A DNA stretch of 11,278 nucleotides, from positions 1-11,278 of the forward strand of contig CAMOCR010000018.1 in the NCBI GenBank assembly GCA_946611025.1, in the 5' to 3' direction. Below the pieces are notes generated by a model, which saw only the letters and a program-made list of their open reading frames with translations, did no database searches and was not told where the DNA came from. Within the stretch, counting starts at the first letter, position 1. The number at the start of each line of letters is the position of its first letter. This document shows positions 4,822 to 11,278 of this stretch, one piece after another. This DNA is from an uncultured Alphaproteobacteria bacterium. GTDB lineage: Bacteria; Pseudomonadota; Alphaproteobacteria; Rs-D84. A program made the position numbers and the translations under genes.

Positions 4822-7167
4822 ATGAGCGGATTAAAACAACAATTTTTAAGTATACGTAATTCAACCCCTAAACACGTCCAGTGGCTGTTGTTGGGCGCGG
4901 CGTTTATTGTTGTGCTGATATTATTGACATTGTTAATGACCGGCAACAACGGCAAGGCAAAAAAAACAATCAAAGAAGACGTGCCGGTTGATATAACATT
5001 GTCCACCGACAATATTGATTGGGCAGATGTCACCGTTGGAACAAAAAAGACCGAAACAATAAATGTTTTGGCGGTTTCCCCGACCAAGGTTTCTATGTCA
5101 CAAAACAAAGAAATAAATGGTTTTAAATCGAAAACAACATGTGGTGCGGCGGTTATAAATTCCAAGATTTCATGTAATATATTTTTGGAATATGAACCAA
5201 CTGTTGCGATGTCGCCGGAAACGTTGACATTGTCTGTGTTTTATCATGGTGAAAACGAACCAGAATCTATGAAACAGGCAAAACGTGTTTCAATTGTGTT
5301 GGGGGCGACCGCACCAGCGCCGGTTGTGACACCAAAACCCACACCGAAACCTGCGCCAAAACCGGTTGTTGCGGAACCCGTCGACGACGATTTTGACATC
5401 GATGATGAACCAGAATACACGGCACCCGCACCACAAAAAATTGAACAAGAAATAAAAACAATTGCACCAAGTGACCCGTTTGCAAATTCGCGCAATGTCC
5501 AACCCCAACCAACAAACACCGATACATACAATCGCCCCAGTGAAAGTTGTTCGGACTTTGCGTTTCCGGGCTATGATTTATCGGGGACACAATTTGGTTG
5601 GATAAAGCCAGATGCCGGTGGATATTATTTCTATCCATTTGCCGATCGCAATTGTAAAAACCCAACGGGTATATATAACCAGGCAACTGGTATCATTACC
5701 GACATAAATTCTGTTGGTAAAAAAATCGGTACTGATGCAGAACACATAAATACCACAATGGCAACAGGGGTGGTTCCAACATTGAGCGATGCACCGCGCG
5801 CACGCGTTTCTGGACGCGCAACGGCATCAACAACACCAATTGGGTCGATGGGAAAAATTGAATTGGCGGCCGCCCCGGTCGAAGATGTTATTTATGATAC
5901 AACCGATCAAAATGCCGTTGTTTCATCGCAACCATATGACCGCACATTCATATTGCGTCAATATAAACCAATTCCGGCAACAATCGTCTCTGATGTTCGT
6001 GCCGATACCGCACTGGATGCAGATAACATGCATTTCCCCGTACGTGCAACGGTTGACCGCAATGTTTATTCCGACAACGGTCGCACAATTATTATTCCAA
6101 CTGGTACATTATTGTTGGGCTATGTCACCGGCGAAGTCCCCGGACCATACAAGGCAATCGGTCGTATGAACATTAAATGGTATCAATTTGTTTTACCAAA
6201 TGGTGTTGAATTTAATTTTAGCAGTGGCGAAGATCCAATATCGGCTGATGCCCAGGGTCGTATCGGTGTTCCTGGCCGCGGCAGCACCGACTATCTGGAA
6301 CAATTTGTAATGCCAATGTTAACATCCATTGTACCTGCGGCGGTCAATATGGTTGCACCGGTGGCGGATAAGTTTGTGAATCAAATTGATTTAGACAACA
6401 ATACGGTTGTGCAAAGTGGCACACTGCGTTCGTCGGAATTGGCGAAAAACGAAATTATTACTGCATGGAACCAAGTTGCGCAAAAATTATTGGTTGATAT
6501 GATGGACAACACCGTTCCGCCATTTACAATTCCGGCGGGTACGCGTATTACCGTGTATTCACCAAACGATTTAATGGTTGCATGTACAACAAATGAAAAG
6601 TGCATGGTTCGCGCCCCAAGTAATGCCCCACGCAGAAATCCATCTTGGGACACACGTCCAGCCGAAGACGGTTCATGGGTTGGCCAGGCACGCTCGTTCG
6701 ATTTGGAACAATACTGTGAACAAGATAACAATAAAATATGGGGTATAAGAAAGGGTATTGATGCATATTCTGTTCGCAATTCTGGATATTCATACAGCAC
6801 TATCTTGGGGTATTGCCAATCATTGAATTACCAGGCGGTAAACATCGCGCGACAAAATGCTGTTTTTGAAAATCAGCAATCGGCCAGCAATTCAAACAGC
6901 ATTGCCAGCACAGGTGGTGTTGGTTCACAAAAATATAACGAACAAGTGTTGGGCTTGAAATACAATGAATCTGGTGCGATTGAAAATCCATTTGCCAAAT
7001 CGTCATCTGGGGCGGCACCCGCCGAAGACATGTCTTTGAAGTGTCTGGATGGTTCAAACCCAGATGCCAATGGTTGCTGTGCGGGTGAAACATATACGGA
7101 TATGGGCGACCAGGGATTTAATTGCTGTCCAGATACGGGTGGCGATTGTTTCCCACCAATATTGTGA
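4822..7167 (+). CDS. VirB10/TrbI-like envelope-spanning secretion core protein, enlarged
   Basis: A 781-residue inner-membrane-anchored protein, roughly double a typical VirB10. Order: cytoplasmic tail; membrane helix 21-39; a beta-rich domain at about 53-163 with Cys107/Cys118, resembling Ig-like choice-of-anchor domains (CNIFLEYEP segment); a Pro-rich spacer with KP repeats and an acidic patch at about 164-220; a short segment with Cys243/Cys278; then a clear TrbI/VirB10 C-terminal domain at about 370-595. That domain shows the PIPATIVSDV, GRTIIIPTGTLLLGYV, IKWYQFVLPNGVEF and FTIPAGTRITVYSPNDLMV segments. The part between them (about 490-565) should form the helical antenna that lines the outer-membrane pore. 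After the pore domain an unusual tail of about 185 residues ends in six cysteines (741, 752, 753, 768, 769, 776). Start: ATG 4822 with GCGGAAAT before it; a GTG at 4810 has no ribosome binding site. DotG/IcmE shares the C-terminal domain but its typical pentapeptide-like repeats are absent. Confidence 0.85.
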   Translation: MSGLKQQFLSIRNSTPKHVQWLLLGAAFIVVLILLTLLMTGNNGKAKKTIKEDVPVDITLSTDNIDWADVTVGTKKTETINVLAVSPTKVSMSQNKEINGFKSKTTCGAAVINSKISCNIFLEYEPTVAMSPETLTLSVFYHGENEPESMKQAKRVSIVLGATAPAPVVTPKPTPKPAPKPVVAEPVDDDFDIDDEPEYTAPAPQKIEQEIKTIAPSDPFANSRNVQPQPTNTDTYNRPSESCSDFAFPGYDLSGTQFGWIKPDAGGYYFYPFADRNCKNPTGIYNQATGIITDINSVGKKIGTDAEHINTTMATGVVPTLSDAPRARVSGRATASTTPIGSMGKIELAAAPVEDVIYDTTDQNAVVSSQPYDRTFILRQYKPIPATIVSDVRADTALDADNMHFPVRATVDRNVYSDNGRTIIIPTGTLLLGYVTGEVPGPYKAIGRMNIKWYQFVLPNGVEFNFSSGEDPISADAQGRIGVPGRGSTDYLEQFVMPMLTSIVPAAVNMVAPVADKFVNQIDLDNNTVVQSGTLRSSELAKNEIITAWNQVAQKLLVDMMDNTVPPFTIPAGTRITVYSPNDLMVACTTNEKCMVRAPSNAPRRNPSWDTRPAEDGSWVGQARSFDLEQYCEQDNNKIWGIRKGIDAYSVRNSGYSYSTILGYCQSLNYQAVNIARQNAVFENQQSASNSNSIASTGGVGSQKYNEQVLGLKYNESGAIENPFAKSSSGAAPAEDMSLKCLDGSNPDANGCCAGETYTDMGDQGFNCCPDTGGDCFPPIL

Positions 7168-7192
7168 CAACAAGCGTTGCGAACATTTAACT

Positions 7193-7217
7193 AACCCCAC
7201 GCATGTGGGGTTTTTAT
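7193..7217 (+). terminator. Rho-independent terminator of the secretion-core operon
   Basis: AACCCCAC (7193-7200) pairs perfectly with GTGGGGTT (7205-7212) across a GCAT loop, followed by TTTTTATTT. It lies 26 bases after the stop codon of the VirB10-like gene. A textbook intrinsic terminator on the plus strand. Confidence 0.92.
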
Positions 7218-7270
7218 TTACACATGAGGATTTAAATGAATACATCTTGATATAATTTATTCCACAATAA

Positions 7271-7303
7271 AAATGCGTGCCATCTATGCACGCATTTTTT
7301 TAT
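7271..7303. terminator. Second, probably bidirectional, intrinsic terminator
   Basis: AAATGCGTGC (7271-7280) pairs perfectly over 10 bp with GCACGCATTT (7288-7297) across a 7-base loop. On the plus strand it is followed by a T run (7295-7301); on the minus strand the stem runs into TTTTTATTG, so it could also stop transcription from the right. It sits 60 bases behind the first terminator, insulating the small-gene block from the secretion operon. Confidence 0.85.
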
Positions 7304-7465
7304 TAAAAAAACGCATGATTTTCGCGATTCGCATACAAAAACCAGAATAATTAAAACGAATCGAAAAACCGATTCGAACTTCAACCAAAGGTTGTAATAA
7401 TTATTGTTTTTCAATCTTTGATTTATAACCAAATAACAACAAGATAAAAATACGGAGGATACAAA
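7304..7465 (+). promoter_or_regulatory. Leader/control region of the two small genes, with inverted repeats
   Basis: No gene is visible here. A perfect 7-bp inverted repeat, CGAATCG (7357-7363) and CGATTCG (7370-7376), has an AAAAAC loop, and a third copy of CGATTCG occurs at 7325-7331. A small CAACC-AAA-GGTTG hairpin follows at 7382-7394. Neither hairpin has a T run, so they are more likely operator-like sites or leader structure than terminators. I could not find a well-spaced -35/-10 pair, although TTTATAAC at 7422-7429 is a possible -10. The ribosome binding site CGGAGGA is at the right end. Confidence 0.4.
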
Positions 7466-7810
7466 ATGACACACACCAATCCAGAAACATACTATGAAAA
7501 ATTCCAAAGCGCAGAACAACTGTGGTTTTGGTTTTTATATTCAAAATCGGTTCAAAATAGTTATGTTCGCACGCATGGTACGCCCACGCGCCGCCCATGC
7601 GAATTACTGGACGTTGAAACGCTGATAACAAAATTATACCTGTGCGGAAAACTGAGTGCAGAACAATTGAACATCATGAAAAAATTCGGCGACCGGCGCC
7701 GCGCACCACACCAATATATCTGGGCGGAAAATCGCGCTGCGGCATTGTGGCGCAGCGCAATGGAAACGATTGAAGCCGCCGCCACCACACGCGGCTGGAT
7801 AAACAAATGA
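7466..7810 (+). CDS. Small soluble protein of unknown function
   Basis: A 114-residue protein with a strong GGAGG ribosome binding site seven bases before its ATG. It looks all-helical and soluble, with no signal peptide or membrane span. Visible segments are an aromatic helix AEQLWFWFLYSKS, a central CELLDVETLITKLYLCGKL, a basic GDRRRAPHQYIW stretch, and a C-terminal helix LWRSAMETIEAAATTRGWI. The pattern (Cys-Glu before a helix, then G-D/R-R-R-x-A-P, then LW-x-x-AM and a GW/GI ending) recalls a conserved alphaproteobacterial family of unknown function, but that is from memory and unverified. It is followed after 21 bases by another small gene, so the two probably form an operon. The basic patch could suit nucleic-acid binding, but nothing proves it. 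Confidence 0.75.
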   Translation: MTHTNPETYYEKFQSAEQLWFWFLYSKSVQNSYVRTHGTPTRRPCELLDVETLITKLYLCGKLSAEQLNIMKKFGDRRRAPHQYIWAENRAAALWRSAMETIEAAATTRGWINK

Positions 7811-7831
7811 TAATACACGGGGGAAACGATT

Positions 7832-8176
7832 ATGATGATTATTGCCTTTTCGACCAAAACATCCAAGATTTTACCGCGTATACTTTGTCGGCACTTTCGA
7901 CACTGTGCGCCCATCATGTGTGACAAATCACATCTTGTAATGTACCAATTCGTACGATTGGGACATATTGAACAAATACAAATGCGCCCGCGTGATATAA
8001 AAATACTGGCGCAACATGGTTGGGTGTTCGTTTATTTATCGCCACATACCCCCACACGACAATATGATTTTATTCATGCATATTCGTGTGTTGATTTAAC
8101 CAAGCGCGCAATAAATATGCACAATATTTTTATTCAAACGCCCGACAGATTATATAAATATTTAACACAAAAATAA
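7832..8176 (+). CDS. Small protein of unknown function, possibly a permuted papain-like (NlpC/P60-type) fold
   Basis: A 114-residue protein. GGGGGAAA lies upstream of two consecutive ATG codons, so the start may be 7832 or 7835. It has no signal peptide or membrane span. The pattern is H24 in LCRHFRHCAPI; a strand-like LVMYQFVRLGHIEQIQMRPRD; GWVFVYL; then C86 in HAYSCVDLTKRAI followed by QTPDRLYKYL. A His early, then a C-V-x-x-x-K-R helix and T-P-x-x-L-Y at the end, is the layout I associate with small permuted papain-fold proteins found near phage and peptidoglycan-related genes. This is inference from pattern, not a confirmed match. It is probably cotranscribed with the preceding gene; its stop codon lies inside the shared bidirectional terminator. 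Confidence 0.7.
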   Translation: MMIIAFSTKTSKILPRILCRHFRHCAPIMCDKSHLVMYQFVRLGHIEQIQMRPRDIKILAQHGWVFVYLSPHTPTRQYDFIHAYSCVDLTKRAINMHNIFIQTPDRLYKYLTQK

Positions 8177-8202
8177 AAATGCCCAAACGGGCATTTTTAT
8201 TT
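8171..8202. terminator. Bidirectional terminator between convergent genes
   Basis: Arms 8171-8184 and 8189-8202 form a 14-bp perfect stem with a GC core (GCCC/GGGC) and an AAAC loop. The A-rich left arm and T-rich right arm supply a U tract on both strands. The stop codon of the plus-strand small gene (8174-8176) and that of yidC (8197-8199) both lie inside the stem, a very economical arrangement. Confidence 0.92.
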
Positions 8203-9765
8203 ATCCATATTGCGCTTGATTATGTACATCTGGGCAATTCCAAACAAATTAGACATTGTCCAATACAGCACCAATCCCGCCGGCATCCATGCGAACATTA
8301 CCGTAAATATAATCGGCATCCACCGCATCGCGCGTTGTGTCTGGGCGGCAACATCGTTTTTATCGGCGGACTTGGTTGCGCCCGATTGCAAACGTTGTTG
8401 CAACCACATCGATGCGCCCATTAAAATCGGCAATATGAAATATGGGTCCATTACCGCCAAATCAGATATCCATAAAAAGTGTGCACTACGCATTTGCACC
8501 GATATCAGCAATGCCTTGTACAACGCAAAGAAAATTGGAATTTGAATCAGCATCGGCAAACAACCCGACATTGGCGATGTCTTGTGTGTTTGGTACAGTT
8601 TCATAATTTCCATCTGCATACGCGCCTTGTCATTGGCGTACAGTTTTTGTATGCGTTGCATTTCTGGCTGCATCTTCTGCATTGCTGCCATTGATGTATA
8701 TGATTTGCGTGTCAGTGGCCACAGAGCCAACCGCAACAAAATCGTCATGATGATAATTGCAACACCGTAATTCATAACGATTGAATTTATCATATTTATC
8801 AACCATAACATTGGCATTGCCAAGAACCAGAACCACCCATAATCAACCGTTTTATCAATACCAGGTATTGTTTGCGATGCCGACTTTAATACCGAACTGT
8901 CGCGCGGACCAGCATACAGATATGTTTTTATATTTATCGTTTCGTTCGCCGCGACATTTACCGGCCGTGCGGTAATTTCCGCCATATACGCATCACCATA
9001 TTTTTGTGCACGAATCGTTTGATCGGGCGCATCAATATCGGCAACGGTTTCCCAGTATTGGTCAACAAAACCCGCAAAACCATTTGTTGTTGTGTATGCC
9101 TGTGGTTTTTTCGCAATTGCACGCCAATCATCATGTTCAACATCATTATTCGCATTTACAACAAAACCCGTATATACACCCGCAGACGATGTTTTGTCAC
9201 CATCCCGACGAATACGCGCGTATGGCGCAAACGAAAAATCTTTTTTGCTGGTGTTTTTAATTTCATCATTCACCGTTATAACATAATCGGTTGCGGTCAG
9301 TGTACGATTAAACACAACTCCATCGGCATTGCGCCATGTATAAACACCACCATCTTGTTTCCAAACCGTATCTGCCGCCGGCGCCGTGGTACCAACGCCA
9401 GACACACCGATTTCCGCATATGCATTTTCACCCGATAATAATTTCACAGTATCGGCACTGTTTGCGTTTGCCGGAAAATCACGCAAATCAATATTTGATA
9501 TCCGCAAACCTTGGACATTTGCTGTGATTGTTGTAGATGAAATTTCACCAACTGGTACCGCGGACACATCGGTTTCCACAATCGCAGATGCATCCATCTG
9601 TGTGACATTGGCGTTTTTACCAAACATTATCCCAATCGCCCACCAAACCGCCATAAATATAATAAACCACCACAAAAAACCACCCAGTGTTGTTTTTTTG
9701 GTGTTTTGATTTCTGTTTGCATTCCACGCCGCAAATCCAGAATTATTATTTAAATATTGAACCAT
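8197..9765 (-). CDS. yidC: Membrane protein insertase YidC
   Basis: A 522-residue insertase that places proteins into the inner membrane alone or with SecYEG. It has the Gram-negative layout: a first membrane helix (about 28-48), a large periplasmic P1 domain (about 55-305) of mixed beta structure, then the conserved five-helix core (about 307-522). The core shows the second-helix arginine R345 in TILLRLALWPLTRKSY, the cytoplasmic hairpin MQKMQPEMQRIQKLY, and MSGCLPMLIQIPIFFALY. The usual N-P-x-S-G-C-L-P reads S-P-M-S-G-C-L-P here, a mild deviation. AGGGGAAAAC precedes the ATG. It begins 8 bases after lspA, forming a membrane-biogenesis operon, rather than sitting beside rnpA-rpmH as in many bacteria. 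Confidence 0.97.
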   Translation of the reverse strand: MVQYLNNNSGFAAWNANRNQNTKKTTLGGFLWWFIIFMAVWWAIGIMFGKNANVTQMDASAIVETDVSAVPVGEISSTTITANVQGLRISNIDLRDFPANANSADTVKLLSGENAYAEIGVSGVGTTAPAADTVWKQDGGVYTWRNADGVVFNRTLTATDYVITVNDEIKNTSKKDFSFAPYARIRRDGDKTSSAGVYTGFVVNANNDVEHDDWRAIAKKPQAYTTTNGFAGFVDQYWETVADIDAPDQTIRAQKYGDAYMAEITARPVNVAANETINIKTYLYAGPRDSSVLKSASQTIPGIDKTVDYGWFWFLAMPMLWLINMINSIVMNYGVAIIIMTILLRLALWPLTRKSYTSMAAMQKMQPEMQRIQKLYANDKARMQMEIMKLYQTHKTSPMSGCLPMLIQIPIFFALYKALLISVQMRSAHFLWISDLAVMDPYFILPILMGASMWLQQRLQSGATKSADKNDVAAQTQRAMRWMPIIFTVMFAWMPAGLVLYWTMSNLFGIAQMYIIKRNMDK

Positions 9766-9773
9766 GTTTTCCC

Positions 9774-10304
9774 CTATTTTTTACTTGCATTTATACAACG
9801 ACGACGTGCAATCAACCAATTTAAAATATATAAACCCACACCAACGCATATAAAAACATCTGCCACATTAAATGCCGGCCAATGCGCCCCACCAATATGA
9901 AAGTCCAAGAAATCAATCACCGCACCAAACCGCACGCGGTCAATTAAATTCCCCAGCGCACCACCTGCAATAAACGCCAATGGCAACCGTTCATATTTAT
10001 CTGCGCGCCGCACCATGTAATATAAAATCAACCCAATTACAAACGCGGTTGCAAACACAATAACAAATGGTGCCGATTCACCCAATGCCCGAAACAGCGA
10101 AAACGATGTTCCCGGATTCCATGTGAACACCACATTAAAGAAATTCGTCACATGCGCCATTAAATATGGCACCGGAATCAGTTCCCACGCCGGTGCCGCA
10201 ACCGGAACACGCCCCGTAATTAAATGCACCAATGCACCCTTGGTCAATTGGTCAAATAAAATGATTGCCAATATTATCAACAAATATTTGAAATTCTTTT
10301 TCAT
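9774..10304 (-). CDS. lspA: Lipoprotein signal peptidase (signal peptidase II)
   Basis: A 176-residue inner-membrane aspartic protease that removes signal peptides from diacylglyceryl-modified prolipoproteins. Four hydrophobic helices are visible. Catalytic aspartates are D122 in GNLIDRVRFG and D149 in FNVADVFI; the conserved N-x-G motif appears as N63-P-G-T-S-F. FDQLTKG near the N-terminus is also typical. The ATG at 10304 is chosen because AAAGGA lies seven bases upstream and because a good promoter covers the region before it. An upstream in-frame ATG at 10352 would add 16 unrelated residues (MCPDCYIELRRQKRTQ) and lies upstream of the predicted transcription start. It is cotranscribed with yidC. 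Confidence 0.97.
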   Translation of the reverse strand: MKKNFKYLLIILAIILFDQLTKGALVHLITGRVPVAAPAWELIPVPYLMAHVTNFFNVVFTWNPGTSFSLFRALGESAPFVIVFATAFVIGLILYYMVRRADKYERLPLAFIAGGALGNLIDRVRFGAVIDFLDFHIGGAHWPAFNVADVFICVGVGLYILNWLIARRRCINASKK

Positions 10305-10331
10305 TTGCGTCCTTTTCTGCCTGCGCAATTC

Positions 10332-10360
10332 AATATAGCAATCTGGACACATAAAATCAA
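10332..10360 (-). promoter_or_regulatory. Promoter of lspA-yidC
   Basis: On the minus strand TTGATT (10360-10355) and TATATT (10337-10332) are separated by exactly 17 bases, predicting a start near 10325 and a leader of about 20 bases to the lspA ATG. The -35 box lies in the U-tract of the upstream kef terminator, so terminator and promoter overlap. Confidence 0.65.
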
Positions 10361-10386
10361 ATAAAATGTCCCACAGATGTGGGACA
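10358..10386 (-). terminator. Rho-independent terminator of the Kef-type antiporter gene
   Basis: Arms 10367-10374 and 10379-10386 form a perfect 8-bp stem (TGTCCCAC/GTGGGACA) with an AGAT loop. On the minus strand it is followed by TTTTATTTGATTTT. It sits a few bases after the antiporter stop codon. Confidence 0.85.
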
Positions 10387-10390
10387 ATTA

Positions 10391-11278
10391 TTATTCATTT
10401 ATTTGCACGGAATTATCCAATCCTGCATAATCTTCGTCACGCAATTTCTGCAACACATCATGCAATTTTGCATTTGACGCACCCATATGATGCAGCGCAC
10501 GCGCCCCCAGCAAAAATGCGGTTTCGATTGTTTCCGGCAACGCGCTGTACGCGCCGTTTTTGCACAAAATCTTGCAATCTGCCAGATTGCGCGCACGGGC
10601 ATAAACCTTGACCCGCGGGGCAATAGATTTGACCGTCAAAATTGCATCTTTTGCGGTTTCTGCATTATCCAGCGCAACAATCACCGAACGTGTTTTACGC
10701 GGATGCAAACCAAAGTTCCGCAATACATCGCCATTTTTGCAATTACCAAACACAACGTTATAGCCCAATTCACGCCCACGCACAATTGCATTTACATCCA
10801 TATCAATCGCGACATATGACACACCACTTTCCTGCATCAATTTCGCAACAATTTGCCCCACGCGACCAAAACCCAAAATCACAACCGCCGGTGCTGTTTC
10901 CAGCCCAGAACGATCCAAACTGCGTGGACGATATGTTGCAAAAATCCAACCACGACGACGCAAAAAGTCATAAATTGCCAACAATATTGGTGTTATCATG
11001 ATTGACAATATAATGATTGCCGTTAAAACTTCGGAACTGGTTGTGGGAATTGCGTTTATCCCCGCGGTTTTCATGGTCTGCAACATCAACAGGCCAAATT
11101 CGCCCCCTTGGGATAAAATCAGCGCCATAAATGTTGCATCTGGTAAAATTGTACCGCGCACACGTGAAACCATAAACAGTGCGGCAAATTTTATAAACGT
11201 CAACCCCACCAAACCAATCAAAATATAATACCATTTATCCAACAGCAACGGCACATTCAACCCCATGCCCAGCGCGAC
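10391..11278 (-). CDS. Kef/CPA2-family monovalent cation:proton antiporter, C-terminal part
   Basis: The reading frame stays open to the right edge, so only the last 295 or so codons are seen. The visible part holds the last membrane helices of the CPA2 exchanger domain, including LILSQGGEFGLLMLQ (the family's SQGGEF motif), then a cytoplasmic RCK/TrkA-N domain. That domain begins VVILGFGRVGQIVAKLM, a Rossmann G-x-G-x-x-G nucleotide-binding loop, with the acidic end of the second strand at VAIDMD. This is the arrangement of KefB, KefC and YbaL, which exchange K+ or Na+ for protons and are gated by ligand binding to the RCK domain. I cannot choose between them without the N-terminal half. It has its own terminator, so it is probably separate from lspA-yidC. 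Confidence 0.9.
   Translation of the reverse strand, partial: VALGMGLNVPLLLDKWYYILIGLVGLTFIKFAALFMVSRVRGTILPDATFMALILSQGGEFGLLMLQTMKTAGINAIPTTSSEVLTAIIILSIMITPILLAIYDFLRRRGWIFATYRPRSLDRSGLETAPAVVILGFGRVGQIVAKLMQESGVSYVAIDMDVNAIVRGRELGYNVVFGNCKNGDVLRNFGLHPRKTRSVIVALDNAETAKDAILTVKSIAPRVKVYARARNLADCKILCKNGAYSALPETIETAFLLGARALHHMGASNAKLHDVLQKLRDEDYAGLDNSVQINE

Noticed and set aside
2574..7167. Assignment as a Dot/Icm (IVB) dotI-dotH-dotG cluster
   Set aside because: The order also matches icmL-icmK-icmE, but the sequences look closer to VirB8/TrbF, VirB9/TrbG and VirB10/TrbI: NPLG motif, VirB9 N- and C-domains, and no DotG repeats. It is kept as an alternative only.
10305..10352. Upstream ATG start for lspA adding MCPDCYIELRRQKRTQ
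   Set aside because: It precedes the predicted transcription start and the added residues are not LspA-like; the ATG at 10304 has a good ribosome binding site.
1..11278. CRISPR array, insertion sequence or rRNA gene
   Set aside because: No regularly spaced repeats, transposase-like frame with terminal repeats, or rRNA-like stretch was found.

Overview
This window comes from the chromosome of a compact, fairly AT-rich alphaproteobacterium-like genome. The evidence is the ribosomal/NusG operon order with tRNA-Trp at its head, the tRNA-Trp sequence, an alphaproteobacterial style of SPOR domain, and the overall protein flavour. A host-associated or gut lineage (RF32/Enterousia-like, or a Holosporales/Rickettsiales relative) is plausible, but that is inference; no 16S or other marker here settles it.

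Layout. (1) Positions 1-2347, minus strand: a conserved transcription/translation/secretion operon read right to left as tRNA-Trp(CCA) - secE - nusG - rplK - rplA - [L10 leader RNA] - rplJ, with rplJ running off the left edge. (2) Positions 2348-2573: a divergent, AT-rich control region with a likely promoter for the tRNA-Trp operon on the minus strand and a well-formed promoter on the plus strand. (3) Positions 2574-7167, plus strand: three tightly spaced genes for an envelope-spanning type IV secretion core, VirB8/TrbF-like, VirB9/TrbG-like and VirB10/TrbI-like, closed by a strong terminator and followed by a second one. No ATPase (VirB4, VirB11, VirD4), pilin, VirB6 or VirB7 gene is visible. 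(4) Positions 7304-8176, plus strand: a structured leader and two small conserved-looking genes of unknown function. (5) Positions 8171-8202: a bidirectional terminator containing the stop codons of two convergent genes. (6) Positions 8197-11278, minus strand: a Kef-type monovalent cation antiporter (runs off the right edge) with its own terminator, then an lspA-yidC membrane-biogenesis operon with its own promoter.

The most notable part is the secretion core. The VirB9-like outer-membrane protein carries a C-terminal SPOR domain, the peptidoglycan-binding fold usually seen in septal proteins, after a long low-complexity linker that contains a run of seven C. The VirB10-like protein has an extra Ig-like/choice-of-anchor-type periplasmic domain after its membrane helix and a six-cysteine tail of unknown role. 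Together these suggest a core complex adapted to anchor to septal or denuded peptidoglycan. Function is inferred from domain architecture only.

In the two best-supported cases the promoter position decides the start codon: GTG at 2574 for the VirB8-like gene and ATG at 10304 for lspA.
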